Shown here: one piece after another, positions 26,392 through 37,562 of the stretch
How the letters are laid out: each line of letters begins with the position of its first letter
How positions within the stretch are numbered: the first letter of the stretch is position 1
DNA from: Hanleya hanleyi
Lineage: Eukaryota > Mollusca > Polyplacophora > Lepidopleurida > Hanleyidae
DNA length: 64,000 nt
Reading direction: 5' to 3'
Assembly (NCBI GenBank): GCA_036873755.1
Contig: JAVTVY010037077.1
Coordinates: forward strand, 107,802 to 171,801
Notes under the pieces: model-generated
The model's database searches: none
Told to the model about the DNA's origin: nothing
Seen by the model: the letters and a program-made list of their open reading frames with translations, nothing else
Translations under genes and position numbers: made by a program

Positions 26392-27051
26392 TTATCGGAC
26401 TTGATCTGTCTCCTTATGCTGCAGTACATAACCAAACGCCAGATTTAATTTGAAGGACGTAGCTTGGTCATTGAAGATGGCTTCCACGTAGTTGCGTAGA
26501 CGGGTGAGGCCAGTCAGTCGGAAATTGTAGATATCTTTAATAGGGCGATGACGGTGGAAACAGTGCCGTATCATGGGCCAATGGCGCCGATAGATGTCAC
26601 TCACTGGATGGGCGTCCTGTAAGAGATCGCTGGGAACATCCACCGCATCTTCCAGAAAATCTAGGCTCTTCTGAATTGTGGGTATAGGCGGGCTCTCCGT
26701 GATCGCATCACCAGTGGCATTCGTCTCCCCGGGCTCATCTTCACTAGGTCTGACCCTCATGGGTGCCTCTTTAGTGGAAAGTTGTCGCTCATACCGTGGT
26801 GATGATCTATGAATCAAACGTTGGTGCTGTCTTAACTGACTGGGTCGTTTGAAGAGCTGACCACAACCGTTACATTGTTCCGTCGCGCCCTCGTGGAATG
26901 AGCGTTCGTGGCGCAGTAAATGATCCTCCCGATTGAATGACCGTGCGCAGGTTGTACAAGTATACCGAGCATCGTTGTGGGTGGAGGCCTCATGGCGCCG
27001 TAAATTATCTAGACGAGTAAACAGCTTCTGGCAAGTTGTGCAAGAGAACAT
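26392..27051 (-). pseudogene. Three-C2H2-finger protein, virus-like cassette copy 1 (premature stop)
   Basis: I start at the ATG at 27051 (MFSCTTCQKLF) because the more upstream start codon is GTG and falls inside the TATA box. Fingers: CTTC..HEASTH, CTTC..HERSFH and CNGC..HQRLIH, in residues 1-80. Then an acidic Ser/Thr/Glu linker, then a conserved block with DIYNFRLTGL and LAFGYVLQHKETDQVR. A TAC-to-TAA change at 26392 ends the frame, while the right-arm copy reads through. Similarity continues to a natural stop at 26185. Proteins with this finger-plus-block layout occur with Polinton-like elements, possibly as the N-terminal part of a DNA polymerase B ORF (inference from memory of the family). 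Confidence 0.75.
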
Positions 27052-27095
27052 ATCGGCTGTGGATCTGGAAATGATGAATGCCGTAAAAATTCCCA

Positions 27096-27103
27096 CTTTT
27101 ATA
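27096..27103 (-). promoter_or_regulatory. TATA box (TATAAAAG) of the zinc-finger gene
   Basis: Perfect TATAAAAG 45 bases upstream of the ATG at 27051, between the gene and the 20-bp array. The same TATA-to-ATG spacing recurs at the 39.2-kb and 37.5-kb genes. Confidence 0.75.
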
Positions 27104-27109
27104 CGTTTT

Positions 27110-27480
27110 TCCGTGACATTCGTGTCTTTTCGGCAGCCTCCGTGTCTCTTCGGTCACCTCCGTGTCTTTTCGGTGACGTCCGTGACTCTTCGGGCACCTC
27201 CGTGACTCTTCGGGCACGTCCGTGTCTCTTCGGTAACCTCCGTGTCTTTTCGGCAACCTCCGTGTCTCTTCGGTCACCTCCGTGTCTTTTCGGTGACGTC
27301 CGTGACTCTTCGGGCACCTCCGCGTGTCTTCGGTACCGTCCGTGACATCTTCGGTCACCTCCGTGTCTCTTCGGTGAGCTCCGTGACATCTTCGGTAACC
27401 TCCGTGTCTCTTCGGGCACCTCCGTGACATCTACGGTCACCTCCGTGTCTCTTCGGTCACCTCCGTAACTATCCGGCTGT
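27110..27480. promoter_or_regulatory. About 17 tandem 18-21-bp repeats upstream of the zinc-finger gene
   Basis: The unit is close to CTCCGTGTCTCTTCGGTCAC with variants (gtgac, ggcac, ggtaac). The array begins directly upstream of the TATA box and is a candidate enhancer-like array. I cannot assign a known factor. Open frames through it on both strands are repeat artefacts. Confidence 0.75.
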
Positions 27481-27539
27481 TCAGGTGTAAACCCCGATGT
27501 ACCCGTATGGAACACACAGCTAAAGGACCCGGATAGAAG

Positions 27540-27620
27540 TATCCGGATGTAGGCGCGGACGTCATTGACAAGAGCCTGGATATGCAAGAACCCGGATGTA
27601 AAAGTCCCCGGATGTAAAAG
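27540..27620. repeat. cccggatgtaaaagt short repeats
   Basis: Four copies of a 13-17-bp unit with ccggatgt. A related stretch with gacgtccgcgcctacatc lies at 58417-58460 near the capsid cluster, linking the two regions as parts of one element family. Confidence 0.6.
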
Positions 27621-27702
27621 TGCCCGGATGTTTACGAATGTTCCACCATTCCGGACTTCTATCAGGTCCATGTCCAGAAGCTCTCATGTCCTGCATGTGA
27701 AT

Positions 27703-27735
27703 AGTCATATTGTGTGTGTATGCATGTGTGTATGC

Positions 27736-27766
<31 letters not shown>

Positions 27767-28440
27767 CATGCGTGTATGTGCGTGTGGGTTTGTGTGTGTT
27801 TGTATGCTTGCGTGTATGCATGTGTGTTTATGTGTGTGTGTGTGTGTGCAGCGTGTATGTGTGTGTATGCGCCTGTGTGTATGCGTGTGTATCTGGGTGT
27901 ATGTGTGTGTGTGTGCGTGTGTGTGTGTCTGTGTATGCATGTGCGCATGCGTCTGTGTGTGCGTGTGTGTGTGTATGCGTGTGTATATGCGTGCGTGTGT
28001 ATGCGTGCGTGCGTGTATGCAAGTGTGTGTATGCGTCTGTGTATGCGAGCGTGTGTGTGTATGCAAATGTGTGTATGCGTCTGTGTTTGTGTGTGTTTGT
28101 ATGTATGTATGCATGTGTGTGTATGTGTACATTGCGTCTGTGTGTATGCGTCTGTGTGTATGCGTGTGTGTGTATGTGTCTGTGTATGTGTGTGTGCGTG
28201 CGTGTGTGCGTGTGTGTGTGTGTATGCATGTGTGCATGCGTCTGTGTATGCGTGAGTGTGTGTGCGTGTGTATCTGTGTGTGTACGTATGCGTGCGTGTG
28301 CGTGTGCGTGTATGTGTGTATGCGTCTGTGTGTGTGCGTGTGCGCGCGTGTGTATGAGTCTGTGTGTATGTGTGCATTGCGTCTGTGTGTATGTGTGTAT
28401 GCGTGTATGCGTCTGTGTGTATGCGTGTGTGTGTGTATGC
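27703..28440. repeat. (TG)n / TGTATGCG microsatellite
   Basis: About 740 bp of TG-rich simple repeat with interspersed tgtatgcg. It yields very long open frames on both strands (up to nearly 400 codons) that are not genes. Confidence 0.95.
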
Positions 28441-28590
28441 AACCACCACCACCACCACCATCACCACTACCACCACCACACACCACCACACACCACCACC
28501 ACCACACACCACCACTACCACCACCACCACCGGGCGTTGACGCCCGTCAACGCCACCACCACCACCACCACCACCACCACCACCACTGGG
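28441..28590. repeat. (CCA)n microsatellite split by a palindrome
   Basis: CCA repeats on both sides of ggcgttgacgcccgtcaacg, a near-perfect palindrome at 28532-28553. The aacgcc motif of that palindrome recurs at 25680-25710, 39308-39480 and 42415-42440, near other zinc-finger cassettes. Confidence 0.85.
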
Positions 28591-28699
28591 CACACATACC
28601 TGGTGCACCCTGTACCCTATAGCCCGTAGGGCATAGGGTACACCAGGGTGTGGGTGCGATCGGAGCTCTTGGAGCTCAAAGCGTGTGGAGCTCAGAGCT

Positions 28700-28835
28700 C
28701 GGAAGTGACATTTGCATATGACCTCTGTGAGTTCACTTCCGCTTCCGTTCACGTGACCCGAACTGACCTTTGACCCCTGCGCGCAATTTTTATCCGGTAT
28801 TGTTAGCGCGCGCTGGGGTCAAAGGTCAGTTCCTG
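28700..28835. promoter_or_regulatory. Inverted repeat with DR1-type sites and an E-box
   Basis: actgacctttgacccctgcg (28767) is mirrored by gctggggtcaaaggtcagt (28814). Each arm contains a DR1-type pair of nuclear-receptor half-sites. tttgcatatgacctctgtga and ttcacgtgacc (CACGTG) precede it. It lies just before the right zinc-finger copy. Confidence 0.55.
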
Positions 28836-28870
28836 CCAGAAGCAGTTTACTCGTATAGAAAGTTTACGAC

Positions 28871-29708
28871 GTCATGAGGCTACCTCCCACAACGATGCAT
28901 GGTATACTTGTATAATCTGCGCACGGCCAATCAATCGGGAGGATAATTTACTGCGCCATGAGAGGGCACTCCACGAGGGTGTGACGGTACAATGTAACGA
29001 TTGTGGTCAACTCTTCAAACGACCCAGTCAGTTAAGACAGCACCAACGTTTGATTCATACCCCGTCTCTACGGTATGAGCGACAACTTTCCACTAAAGAG
29101 GCACCCATGAGGGTCAGACCTAGTGAAGATGAGCCCGGGGAGACGAATGCCACTGGTGATGCGATCCTATACCCACAGTTCAGAAGAGCCTAGATATCCA
29201 GCCGGTCCCTAGCATTACTGTTCCCAGTCATACGCCTGACAACAACGAACATTTTCTGGAAGATGCGGTGGATGTTCCCAGCGATCTCTTACAGGACGCC
29301 CATCTAGTGAGTGACATCTATCAGCGCCATTGGCCCATGATACGGCACTGTTTCCACCGTCATCGCCCTATTCAAGATATCTACAATTTCCGACTGACTG
29401 GCCTCACCCGTCTACGCAACTACGTGGAAGCCATCTTCAATGACCAAGATACGTCCTTCAAATTAAATCTGGCGTTTGGTTATGTACTGCAGCATAAGGA
29501 GACAGATCAAGTCCGATACTTTTACCCGAGCAGTAACATCCGGGTATTTGACCAACCGTTTACCATCATTAACCGGACATCGCTAAAGCCCGTGCTGGAC
29601 CAAGTGGACCAATTGGATGTCTTGGAATGGGCCTATGAACAGCGCCCCAACATCAAGTGGGTGGTAGAGAGGGTGACCAATTACAAGCGTCTAATCCGTC
29701 ATTCATAA
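28871..29708 (+). pseudogene. Zinc-finger cassette copy 2, 5'-truncated and frameshifted
   Basis: Homologous to the left gene from within finger 1. It lacks the first half of finger 1 and has no nearby promoter array. Relative to the left copy it lacks 13 nt after gatgcgatc at about 29165, which shifts the frame to a stop at 29191, and it has about 57 extra nt near 29200-29258. It reads through the position where the left copy has a stop and extends to SSNIRVFDQPFTIINRTSLK and WAYEQRPN. After VTN it is cut by the insertion at 29683. Confidence 0.8.
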
Positions 29709-29999
29709 TCCAGCCGTCGTCCATTAGAGAATATCCGCGTCCATAATCCAAAGACCTATTCCATTTTCCACATAACAGTATTAGCACCAAATTCAAAAGA
29801 CAATCATAGTATACATAAACATAGGCTTGTTTCCTGCAAGAGAGAAGCGGTCAACAGTTTTCAATGATGCCGCCAAGACATCATGATGTTCCAAAAATAT
29901 CAAATCCGTATCGCTGATCAGTATTCTTAATCCATAATATTCGTTATAGAGTCGTCATCTAAAAAAAAGATGTATCTCAGTCACGCTACGTTACGCTAC
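29683..29999 (-). repeat. Private 0.3-kb insertion, inverted copy of 35357-35668
   Basis: The left arm reads gaccaat directly into gttacgttc. The right arm has 317 bp between them, flanked by AAT on both sides. The insert is the reverse complement of sequence near 35.4-35.7 kb (for example aagacaatcatagtataca here and its near-inverse there). It may be a small mobile element or solo LTR. Confidence 0.7.
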
Positions 30000-30297
30000 A
30001 ATGTTACGTTCTTCGTGACCAAATTACGGAATCTTCCCATCGGGTGAATGTATTCACCCATGCACTGATAGATACTCAGAATGCACAAACAACTATCTGA
30101 GGATATGTTGCCTCAACGGTATCCTGGCCTGTCCGACGATGATTACAATCAACGGTTCAGAGCGAACATGGCCGAAGATGGAACTTTCTGAAATGGAGAC
30201 TTCTGATTGGACAAGAATACATCTAACGGACAGGAACAAATATGACAAATGGAAATGGTGGCCTCTGATTGGACAAGAGTCTTCTTGAATTGTAAAT

Positions 30298-30351
30298 ATA
30301 CCCAACGCGGCTCCCCCAGCGTGGGTATGATGTAATATTGGGGAGAATAAA
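30298..30351 (+). terminator. 3'-end hairpin plus AATAAA, right arm
   Basis: Same hairpin as in the left arm (30298-30328), then AATAAA at 30346-30351, in the orientation of the right zinc-finger copy. Confidence 0.6.
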
Positions 30352-30639
30352 CTATATGAAAAAACTTCTTGTTGTTGTTGTTCTCTCATGGCTCATCCTT
30401 GTTGTTGTTGTTGTACTCTCTCCGGTCTGTTAAGGAGTAACGACGGACGTCACTGCATTTCGAAGAATGAGTGACAATTCCATGGAATATCTAGAAAATC
30501 AGAGCTTCTGAGCTATTTCACCAGGGCGCTGAATCATTGAGCTTGGTGTTGGCGGGCGTTGCCACAAGATGACACCTCACACGACGCATTCGGACCAAGG
30601 ATGGTCCATCTCTACACCAAATACCTTCCTTCACTGCCC

Positions 30640-31215
30640 CAAAATACCCGCTTTCGCTACTACTCGTACTGATGACGTCACCAATGACGTCACAGATGAC
30701 GCGGACATCCTTCAAATCGGGATGTACACCCCGAGAGCTACAACATGACACTTCCCTAGACACATTCGGACCAAAGATGGCCCCTCTCTACCCCAAATAC
30801 CTTCCTGTACTGCCCTAAAATGCCCACTTTCGCTACTACTCGTACTGATGACGTCACCGATGACGTCACAGGTGACGTGGGCAGCCCTCAAATCGGGGTC
30901 TACACCCCGAGAGCTACAAGATGGCACCTTCCAGGACGCATTCGGACCAAGGATGGTCCCTCTCGACCCCAAATACCTTCCTGTACTGCCCCAAAATGGC
31001 CACTTTACTTACTACAACCAACTGCGCATGCGCAGATTGACGCGACTTGCACTTAAAAACACACCATTCTGACTCTAACCTACACAAGCTTCACTTTGAC
31101 ACCTTCCACGACCCATTCGGACCCATAGCGGTCCATCTCTACCCCAAACACACACCCACATACCTCCCAAAATGCCTGCTTTCTATACTACGGCCAGACT
31201 GCGCATGCGCAGACT
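30640..31215 (-). promoter_or_regulatory. Right-arm counterpart of the CRE/NRF1 tandem repeats
   Basis: Two to three units with paired TGACGTCA (near 30673-30692 and 30847-30866), then ctgcgcatgcgcag at 31022 and 31199. It mirrors 24500-25650 with fewer copies, consistent with expansion or contraction after the duplication. Confidence 0.8.
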
Positions 31216-32369
31216 ATTGAAAACGGACGAACCATTAGTCCAGTCGGATGCTCCTCCACGAGAGCTTCAAAATAAGACCTCATACGACATCATAGGATCA
31301 TTAGGGGCTCACCTAGACCCCAAAACGTCCACCCCGTATGCGCCTATACCCCCATAGCCATGCAGTATAGGCCTATGGGCCTACCCAGGCCTCGGTGAAC
31401 TTTTCCAAAAAATTCACCGCTCCGCTCCGGGACCCTTCCCATCGTGTTCTAAATGACGAGACGTGAAAAACAAATCCAAACAGCCCATATCACAATGAAC
31501 GTGTGTGAATTTCCAAGGTTGAACCTATACCCCCATATAGCCAGTATGGGACTATATGGGCTATATGGTACTTTTCCAAAAATTTCACCGTTGCGCCCCG
31601 ACACCCTTCCCATCGTGTTCTAAATGACTAGACGTGAAAAACAAATCCAAGCAACCCATATCACAATGAACGTGTGTGAATTTCCCAGGTTGAACATATA
31701 CCCCCATATAGCCAGCCTATAGGCCTATATACAGGCCTACCCGGTACTATACCCAAAAATTTAACCGATTCGCTCCGGGACCCTTCCCATTGTCATTTTC
31801 TTGGCGAGACGAGAAAAACGAGACCCCACAAGCCATAGTAAAGCCCACAAATTTTTTTGACCACCCCTCCCCCATACAGGCATTTTCCCTTATATTGTAT
31901 AATACAGACCCCTATTGTAGGGGTAAAGTCCGAGTTCCGCTTTTTATATTTTCGGAAAACAATCCTAATTTTACATGCACCCACCCCATTGACTGGATAG
32001 GCAGGCCCCAATAAGCCCGGGGACCGATATTAGCCCTTTTGGCTAGAGTTGATAGGTGTTTTCCCCTATTTTAGGGGTAAAGTCCGTGTTCCGCTTTTTA
32101 TAGTTTCAGAAAAAATCCTAATTTTACATGCACCCATCCCATTGACTTGATAGCAGGTCCCAATAAACCCGGAGACCGATATTAGCCCTTTTGGCTAGGG
32201 TTGATAGGTGTTTTCCCCTATTTTAGGGGTAAAGTCCGTGTTCCGCTTTTAATAGTTTCGGGAAAAAATCCTAATTTTACATGCACCCACCCATGACTGG
32301 ATGCCCCTTCACGAATGCTTCAGTTTGATACCTCACTCGACCCAATCGGACCATGCAGCGTATTTGAAG

Positions 32370-32500
32370 TCTGGGGACTACTTTTTCTCCGCGGAAGCTT
32401 TCTTCCGCGACCGCATTACCGCCAGACCGCATCACCGCGGAAGAATACATGCCCAGGGGCCCTTTGCCGGAACTGTAGTGACCCGGAGTTACCTCCCCCT
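32370..32500. repeat. Single copy of the ccgcgg-flanked cassette found twice at 39.76-40.06 kb
   Basis: ggactactttttctccgcgg, gaccgcatcaccgcggaaga and related words match 39764-40060. It follows tgatacctcactcgaccc, the phrase that marks the NRF1 modules at 54.5-57.8 kb. Confidence 0.65.
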
Positions 32501-32599
32501 AGATTGGAACTCTTCTGTGTTGGAGGTGGTTTTCCCCCAACGATCCCATGATCGTCACGTGACCAAGTTCCTCCTCAAATCCTCCCCGGGGAACAAATA

Positions 32600-34904
32600 A
32601 TGAGGTCAATACGGCTTTAAATGCCGTCTACCTACTACTATTTAACCACCAAAGGCCACAAAGGATTCAAATTTGGAGACTATTCTGTTCAATTCAATAA
32701 AATGCGTCTGACCGGTTTTGTCAAATGAAAATCGTTTCTAACGACAATTGCATGGTATGTGATGTAAAATGGATACCGGTATCAACTAATGAACCAATCC
32801 GGAATCGACAATTGTCAACAGTGATGACGAGGCTATATGGAGATTTTAGTATATGACCCATATGAACCTTCAACCAGATTCGATGATAAGAAACGAACAT
32901 CATGATGTCTTCAATATCGGCATCATTCGAAACGGTTGTCAATTTTCCTTGCACAAAATACGACCTTGCTATGCCTGTGTAGAAGTTTGAGTTATTAGTG
33001 TCTTGTGTATAAGGGCTTTCGATTATTGGTGCAGAAATTCCCTAAGTATCATGCACGATAGTATCACCATCACAAATCTCCAGAACAGATCATGACTGTA
33101 TGCACAAACATGTGTAATTAGGGCAGGTTGTTGTGATGATCCTGGAGTTTTACTGATGCAGGAACCACTCATCATTTATATAATCGTGTATGGTTATCTG
33201 AAAAGCTATACCTGTCACAGACATGATTTCAAAGGATTTAGCTACATTCAACTTCAGAACAATATTGCCAAACTGCCTGGTCATCCCTGTACCTAATCTT
33301 AAGGTGAATAATTTCATCATAATGGCATATGGGCAGTTAGTTTGAGTGGAAGTGAAATAATTTCTGAACATTGTTATCGAACTATCCGTCTCTGCAGTTG
33401 ACGATGTAGGCATACTCTCTGCATCAACGCTGACATTTTTCATGTTCCACCAAAGATGTTAGCAGGATATATGATACTCCCTTCAGCAACAATCCCAGTC
33501 GAGTATGGTCATAGCCTGTTAGTCTAGTTTCAGATTTGCAGCATTTCACTATCGAGTATCGGTATCAGTCCGATTGGTGACGGTGCCTATGATGACGTTA
33601 CCACGTATGCATGGTTCCCTTAACATATTCGTGTTCATTCGGACCAAAGTTATACATCCAGGTGCGAATCATCATCGCGAATACCATGGTCTACCTTAAC
33701 ACTCATGAGACGAGTTGACATTCATCTAAACAGCTATTAATGGAGTGGTCTTGTGGCGCTTCTGTTTGGCTGAGATCCCGACTGACGCACACTGGCATTC
33801 TGACCTCGGCGCCGGATCCATGTGACCTTTGATCAAAGCAAAGCGAATCACTTGATTGGCTGAAAGAGTAAGCGACATCACCAATGAATTATTTACGTTC
33901 GACAAAGCCGTTTGGCAGGGCTCCCGACAGTAAAAGAGATAGAGGGAGGGAATAGCCTGGTAGCGGGACTGAAGTCACCAAGGAATCACCTTGTTGTTTT
34001 CTTGGATATTTTGACACCATCAGATTGCCCAGTAGGTCTATCACGTGTGTTTGGAGACGATGTGAATACTCTAAACGTTATTGGTGGTATTCGATTATCT
34101 GCATTTCTGCCTTCTGCAATCTCTGAAAGAGGCCATTGGACATGCATATATGCAGCTCCCAGAAGGCAGCAGCTTTCACGAGACAATGCCCAAAATCTTC
34201 TTAAAAGATCTAAAAGGACAATGTTTATGCATTTTAAGAAGCAAAGGTCCCATTTCGAATACAGATATCTAACTTATATGGCCATCTCTGGCTATGAATT
34301 TTTTTTACAGTTGGCATCACCAAATTTACAGTTGGCACCACAGAGTGGATTACCCGTTCAACACGTTTGTATGACTAAAGCATCAAATTTGCTGCGATAC
34401 CACGTACAGTGACCAATCTGGATTAGCAAACAATCGGCGGCCAAGATGGCAAGAAAGGGTAAGCTCTTGAAAACGATGCAAATTCTAAGATGGCCAACAT
34501 TAGCTCATCATGAAGGGTGGCCATATGCTGTAGCATTTATAAATTAAGAAGGTATTTGTACTCATCAAGGTTAATTGCAATTATAACAAGTCTGGTCGCC
34601 GAATATGGTAGATTAGGAGGAAAATTCCATTTCGTCAGATTCATACCAATAATGACGGAAGAACAAAATTTGGTGAGAAGATATGGATAGGAAGGACGAT
34701 TGGTAGTGAAGATGAGAATCAATGGAAATATCGCAATAGCTCGGAATATTTCCTTAATTGTCCATCTCCACGTCTTCCGTACGGTCACTGTTTGGCCGCT
34801 TACGCTCTTCAAAGAAATATAACAGGATTTACCACTTCATTTGGTTCAAGTAAAAATGAGAAAATAAAATAAAATTATCATCATTATTATTCAATCATCA
34901 TAAT
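32600..34904. other. No convincing gene; several weak open frames
   Basis: A 97-codon ATG frame (33443-33150, minus) with the phrase VTGIAFQITIHDYINDEW has protein-like composition but no recognised domain. A 166-codon frame at 33912-34412 (plus) begins only with TTG and shows no motif. A DR1-like tgacctttgatcaaag lies near 33821. Confidence 0.3.
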
Positions 34905-34912
34905 CATAATCT

Positions 34913-35270
34913 ACAGGCACATCTTATTTAGATCTCTATCTCTATAAAAATGAAGCGGGCATTCTCTCTCGTCGACTTTATGACAAAAGAGATGATTACA
35001 ATTTCGACATCGTAAACTATCCCTTTCTGGATAGTAATATTCCAGTGGGACCTGCATATGGCGTATACATATCTCGCTTAGTAGCATTTGCTAGATCCTG
35101 TGTTAAATGATTTTAATCAACGTCACAAAACATTGTTGCAGAAACTTATAAAACAGGGCTATTCCACCAAGCGCCTCCACTCAAAGTTTCTCAAATTTGG
35201 CGATACATATCGCATGCTGATAGCAAAATACGAACGTAGCGTGCAAGATCTATGGCGCTACGTTTCGTAA
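34913..35270 (+). pseudogene. C-terminal remnant of an RT-like retroelement ORF (frameshifted)
   Basis: One frame (about 34913-35089) gives YLDLYLYKNEAG, RRLYDKRDDYNFDIVNYPFL and GPAYGVYISRLVAFARSC, then stops. The next frame (35088-35270) continues with FNQRHKTLLQKLIKQGY and HSKFLKFGDTYRMLIAKY. The combined pattern (YDKRD-FNF-IVNYPFL, then SNIP-PAYGVYISQL) matches, from memory, a widespread family of animal RT-like ORFs seen after the catalytic domain. The catalytic part is absent. The frameshift near 35088 and truncation mark it as dead. Confidence 0.6.
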
Positions 35271-35356
35271 CTTGTGTCTAATTCCGCTTAACCCGGGGCT
35301 AGGGGCCGTATGAACCCATGTACTTCAAGATCCTGATGGTACTCATATGAACAGTC

Positions 35357-35668
35357 ACAATCAAAGCGTGACTGAGATACATCTTTTTTTTTTAGATGAC
35401 GACTCTATAACGAATATTATGGATTAAGAATACTGATCAGCGATACGGATTTGATATTTTTGGAACATCATGATGTCTTGCCGGCATCATTGAAAACTGT
35501 TGACCGCTTCTCTCTTGCAGGAAACAAGCCTATGTTTACTATGATTGTCTTTTTGAATTTGGTGCTAATACTGTTATGTGGAAAATGGAATAGGTCTTTG
35601 GATTATGGACGCGGATATTCTCTAATGGACGACGGCTGGATTATGAATGACGGACTAGACGCTTGTAA
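35357..35668 (+). repeat. Second copy of the 0.3-kb repeat
   Basis: From gcgtgactgagatac to gacgcttgtaat, matching 29683-29999 in reverse. An ORF of 77 codons here also exists in the other copy but looks fortuitous. Confidence 0.7.
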
Positions 35669-35846
35669 TCATAGCATCAGATGAAAGATTCAATAGATGC
35701 TTCAATAGAAAAAGGGGCATGAGGGTACAGGTTGGTACTTTTCAGCTATCTAACCATAATGGGAATTTCGGAAGGCAACTTGGGCTGAGAATACAGAAAG
35801 AGGAAGAATCCGGAAAATGTACTATAACAACCCATAAACTACCGAT

Positions 35847-35962
35847 ATACAACGGCTCCCCCAGCATTTGTATGCAAATATCCCTCACAAGAAATGAACC
35901 GAATCTGTTACCTCAAGATTTACCAGTAAAACTGGAACGTATTGAAAGTAACGAAAAATAAA
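35847..35962 (+). terminator. Diverged hairpin and A-rich poly(A) region
   Basis: ATACAA-c-ggctccccca-g-catTTGTAT at 35847-35873 keeps the ggctccc loop while the stem differs from the other copies yet still pairs. AATAAA follows at about 35955. No clear gene precedes it; the upstream sequence may be a dead cassette. Confidence 0.4.
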
Positions 35963-35974
35963 AAAATAAATTAC

Positions 35975-36745
35975 ATCATTTCAAAACCTGTTAACTTGTT
36001 TCGGTAGGCGAATACCTCATATGCAGGGGGTGAAAAGTTATAGCTATCAAGCAACAGGAATAATTGAAATATCCAAGAAATCGTACCCCACCCCCCAAAT
36101 TTTGGTTCAGAATGTGATGGGAGAGGGGTCAAAAAGTGTACCATTACTACCACTACGCTACTGATCTGCATGACTTATCACATATAGGCAAAATCTATAT
36201 ACAAATACCTCTGAAAAGAGAATTTACCAAAGTTGATACGTCACATGAGACCAGCGGAATCGGGAAAAACAACTGGAAAACCAAAATTTCGACAATAAAT
36301 GCTGCCACATGTTATTACGTCACTATGGCATCATACAATGATACTATTAAGGTATGTTAACTTGTGCCAATAGACCAGGCCCTGCCCTCAAAGAAAGTGA
36401 AGTTTCAGCTCTCCAGCGACAGAAATAACTAATATATTCGACGAACCATTCCCCTGCTCCCATTGTATGAGTTCGGAATACGAGAAGGGGTGGGGTTAAG
36501 GAAGTGTGTTTTGCTACCGTTAAGCTACCGATCTGCAACGGTTATCACATATCGATTACATCTACATACATGTACCTCTTCGAAAAACATTACTAGAATT
36601 TGCCACCTCGAGTGGTACCGATCGGTGAAATTTGGGGTCTTGGCCCATGGACTATTTAGACGAAAGATACATTATATATGCAATCGAAGCCAGGGGTCTC
36701 AACAAAGGTCATATCGCAAGTGTCCCCGAGCGTAACCTCGTGACG
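35975..36745. other. No gene seen; promoter-like words near the right end
   Basis: Short frames only. At 36783-36815 ctgtgacgtcacttccagtt combines a CRE with ETS-like words, matching the composition of 57974-57995. Confidence 0.35.
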
Positions 36746-37474
36746 TTATCTTCTATCAGATTTTGGAAGTTGCAGGATGACTTCTGTGACGTCACTTCCA
36801 GTTCCGGTCACGCCAATTGTCAATGGACGCCACTTGCGAGCCCCCGTATCATATTGGCAGGATCTGATGTGCATTAACGGGTGATCCTTGTACATAGTAC
36901 AGCTAAGAAAGATGGATTCGTGGATGTATATACGGCTCTCCGCTGTACCTGCATTCTCGATGAATCGTTCGGCTTCTCGGAAAGAGGAAACAAGTTGGTT
37001 CCAGGCGGTAGGCGACAATCCAATGCGCCTGGCGAGCCTCTTCCCTCTAGGGGCTGTGTCCAGTTTGACGCGTTGATTGGTACCGATTGTCAAGTTCACA
37101 TTCGGTGAAAGCTCCCAGCGCCGATTAGCGGCATTCATCGCTTGGTCGATAATGGTAAAATAAGGGGTATTCCGCGTAGGCTGGAACACGAAGGGGATAG
37201 GGTTGGTCTCATGTCCGTTTTTTTGGTTCGTGGAAATCAGCTCCCACGTCGATGCTTAGTGGTTCAATCTTCATAGCGGAGGTCAGGTAGTATAGCTTAT
37301 TGTCAGGTTCCGGGTGGGTGGGGTGGTATCGGTGGGAGTCTTCGGTTTGGTCAGTGGTGATGATGACGTAAGATCACGGACACCCGCATTGATAGCGGCC
37401 GTAAACTCATGGTTGTCATTTTCGGTGTACACCGCAGGCTTAGCATAATCAGGATTCATGGTGCTGCGTGACAT
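36746..37474 (-). pseudogene. PC4-like single-strand DNA-binding protein gene, two frameshifts
   Basis: The ATG at 37474 (MSRSTMNP) has a TATA box 51 bases upstream. The frame shifts near 37285-37320 and again near 37205-37225, after which it stays open to 36746. The last part (from about 37150) shows RRIGLSPTAWNQLVSSFREA, which resembles the PC4 helix pattern (GISL-P-QW-QL), and SRIYIHESIFLS followed by HPLMHIRSCQY and RKWRPLTIGV, which resembles the PC4 beta-sheet. Two half-domains in this order suggest a duplicated or permuted PC4 fold. PC4-like proteins bind ssDNA in transcription and replication, and several DNA viruses carry them. The assignment is by eye and moderate. Confidence 0.5.
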
Positions 37475-37524
37475 GGCTTCGCCTCGACTTTCGATAAAGT
37501 GAATAGTTTTTAGAATTCCGCCAC

Positions 37525-37532
37525 CTTTTATA
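37525..37532 (-). promoter_or_regulatory. TATA box of the PC4-like gene
   Basis: CTATAAAAGG on the minus strand, 51 bases before the ATG at 37474 and directly downstream of the MEF2-like array. Confidence 0.7.
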
Positions 37533-37562
37533 GCCACCGGCGAGGCGCGATGACGTACTGAT

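Larger units (their letters stand above)
23349..26998. repeat. Large inverted duplication, left arm
   Basis: This arm matches 28871-32297 in reverse complement. The order outside to inside is: 153-bp tandem repeats, cggagcg-aacggtgaaattttt blocks, CRE/NRF1 tandem repeats, a cagaagctctgatt block, a CAA-repeat, the terminal hairpin, and the zinc-finger gene. Arms differ in tandem copy number and by scattered substitutions and indels, so this is not a simple assembly fold. Confidence 0.9.
28871..32297. repeat. Large inverted duplication, right arm
   Basis: This is the partner of 23349-26998. It carries fewer copies of the 153-bp and CRE repeats and a private insertion at about 29683-29999. Homology stops within the second half of zinc finger 1 of the left gene, so the promoter of the left gene and the microsatellite lie in the unpaired spacer (26999-28870). 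Confidence 0.9.

Noticed and set aside
27562..28752. Open frames of up to 396 codons on both strands
   Set aside because: They are translations of TG and CCA microsatellites, with only Val/Cys or Thr/His-rich simple sequence.
33912..34412. 166-codon ORF
   Set aside because: It starts with TTG, lacks a motif, a promoter-like TATA and splice sites, and overlaps other random frames.
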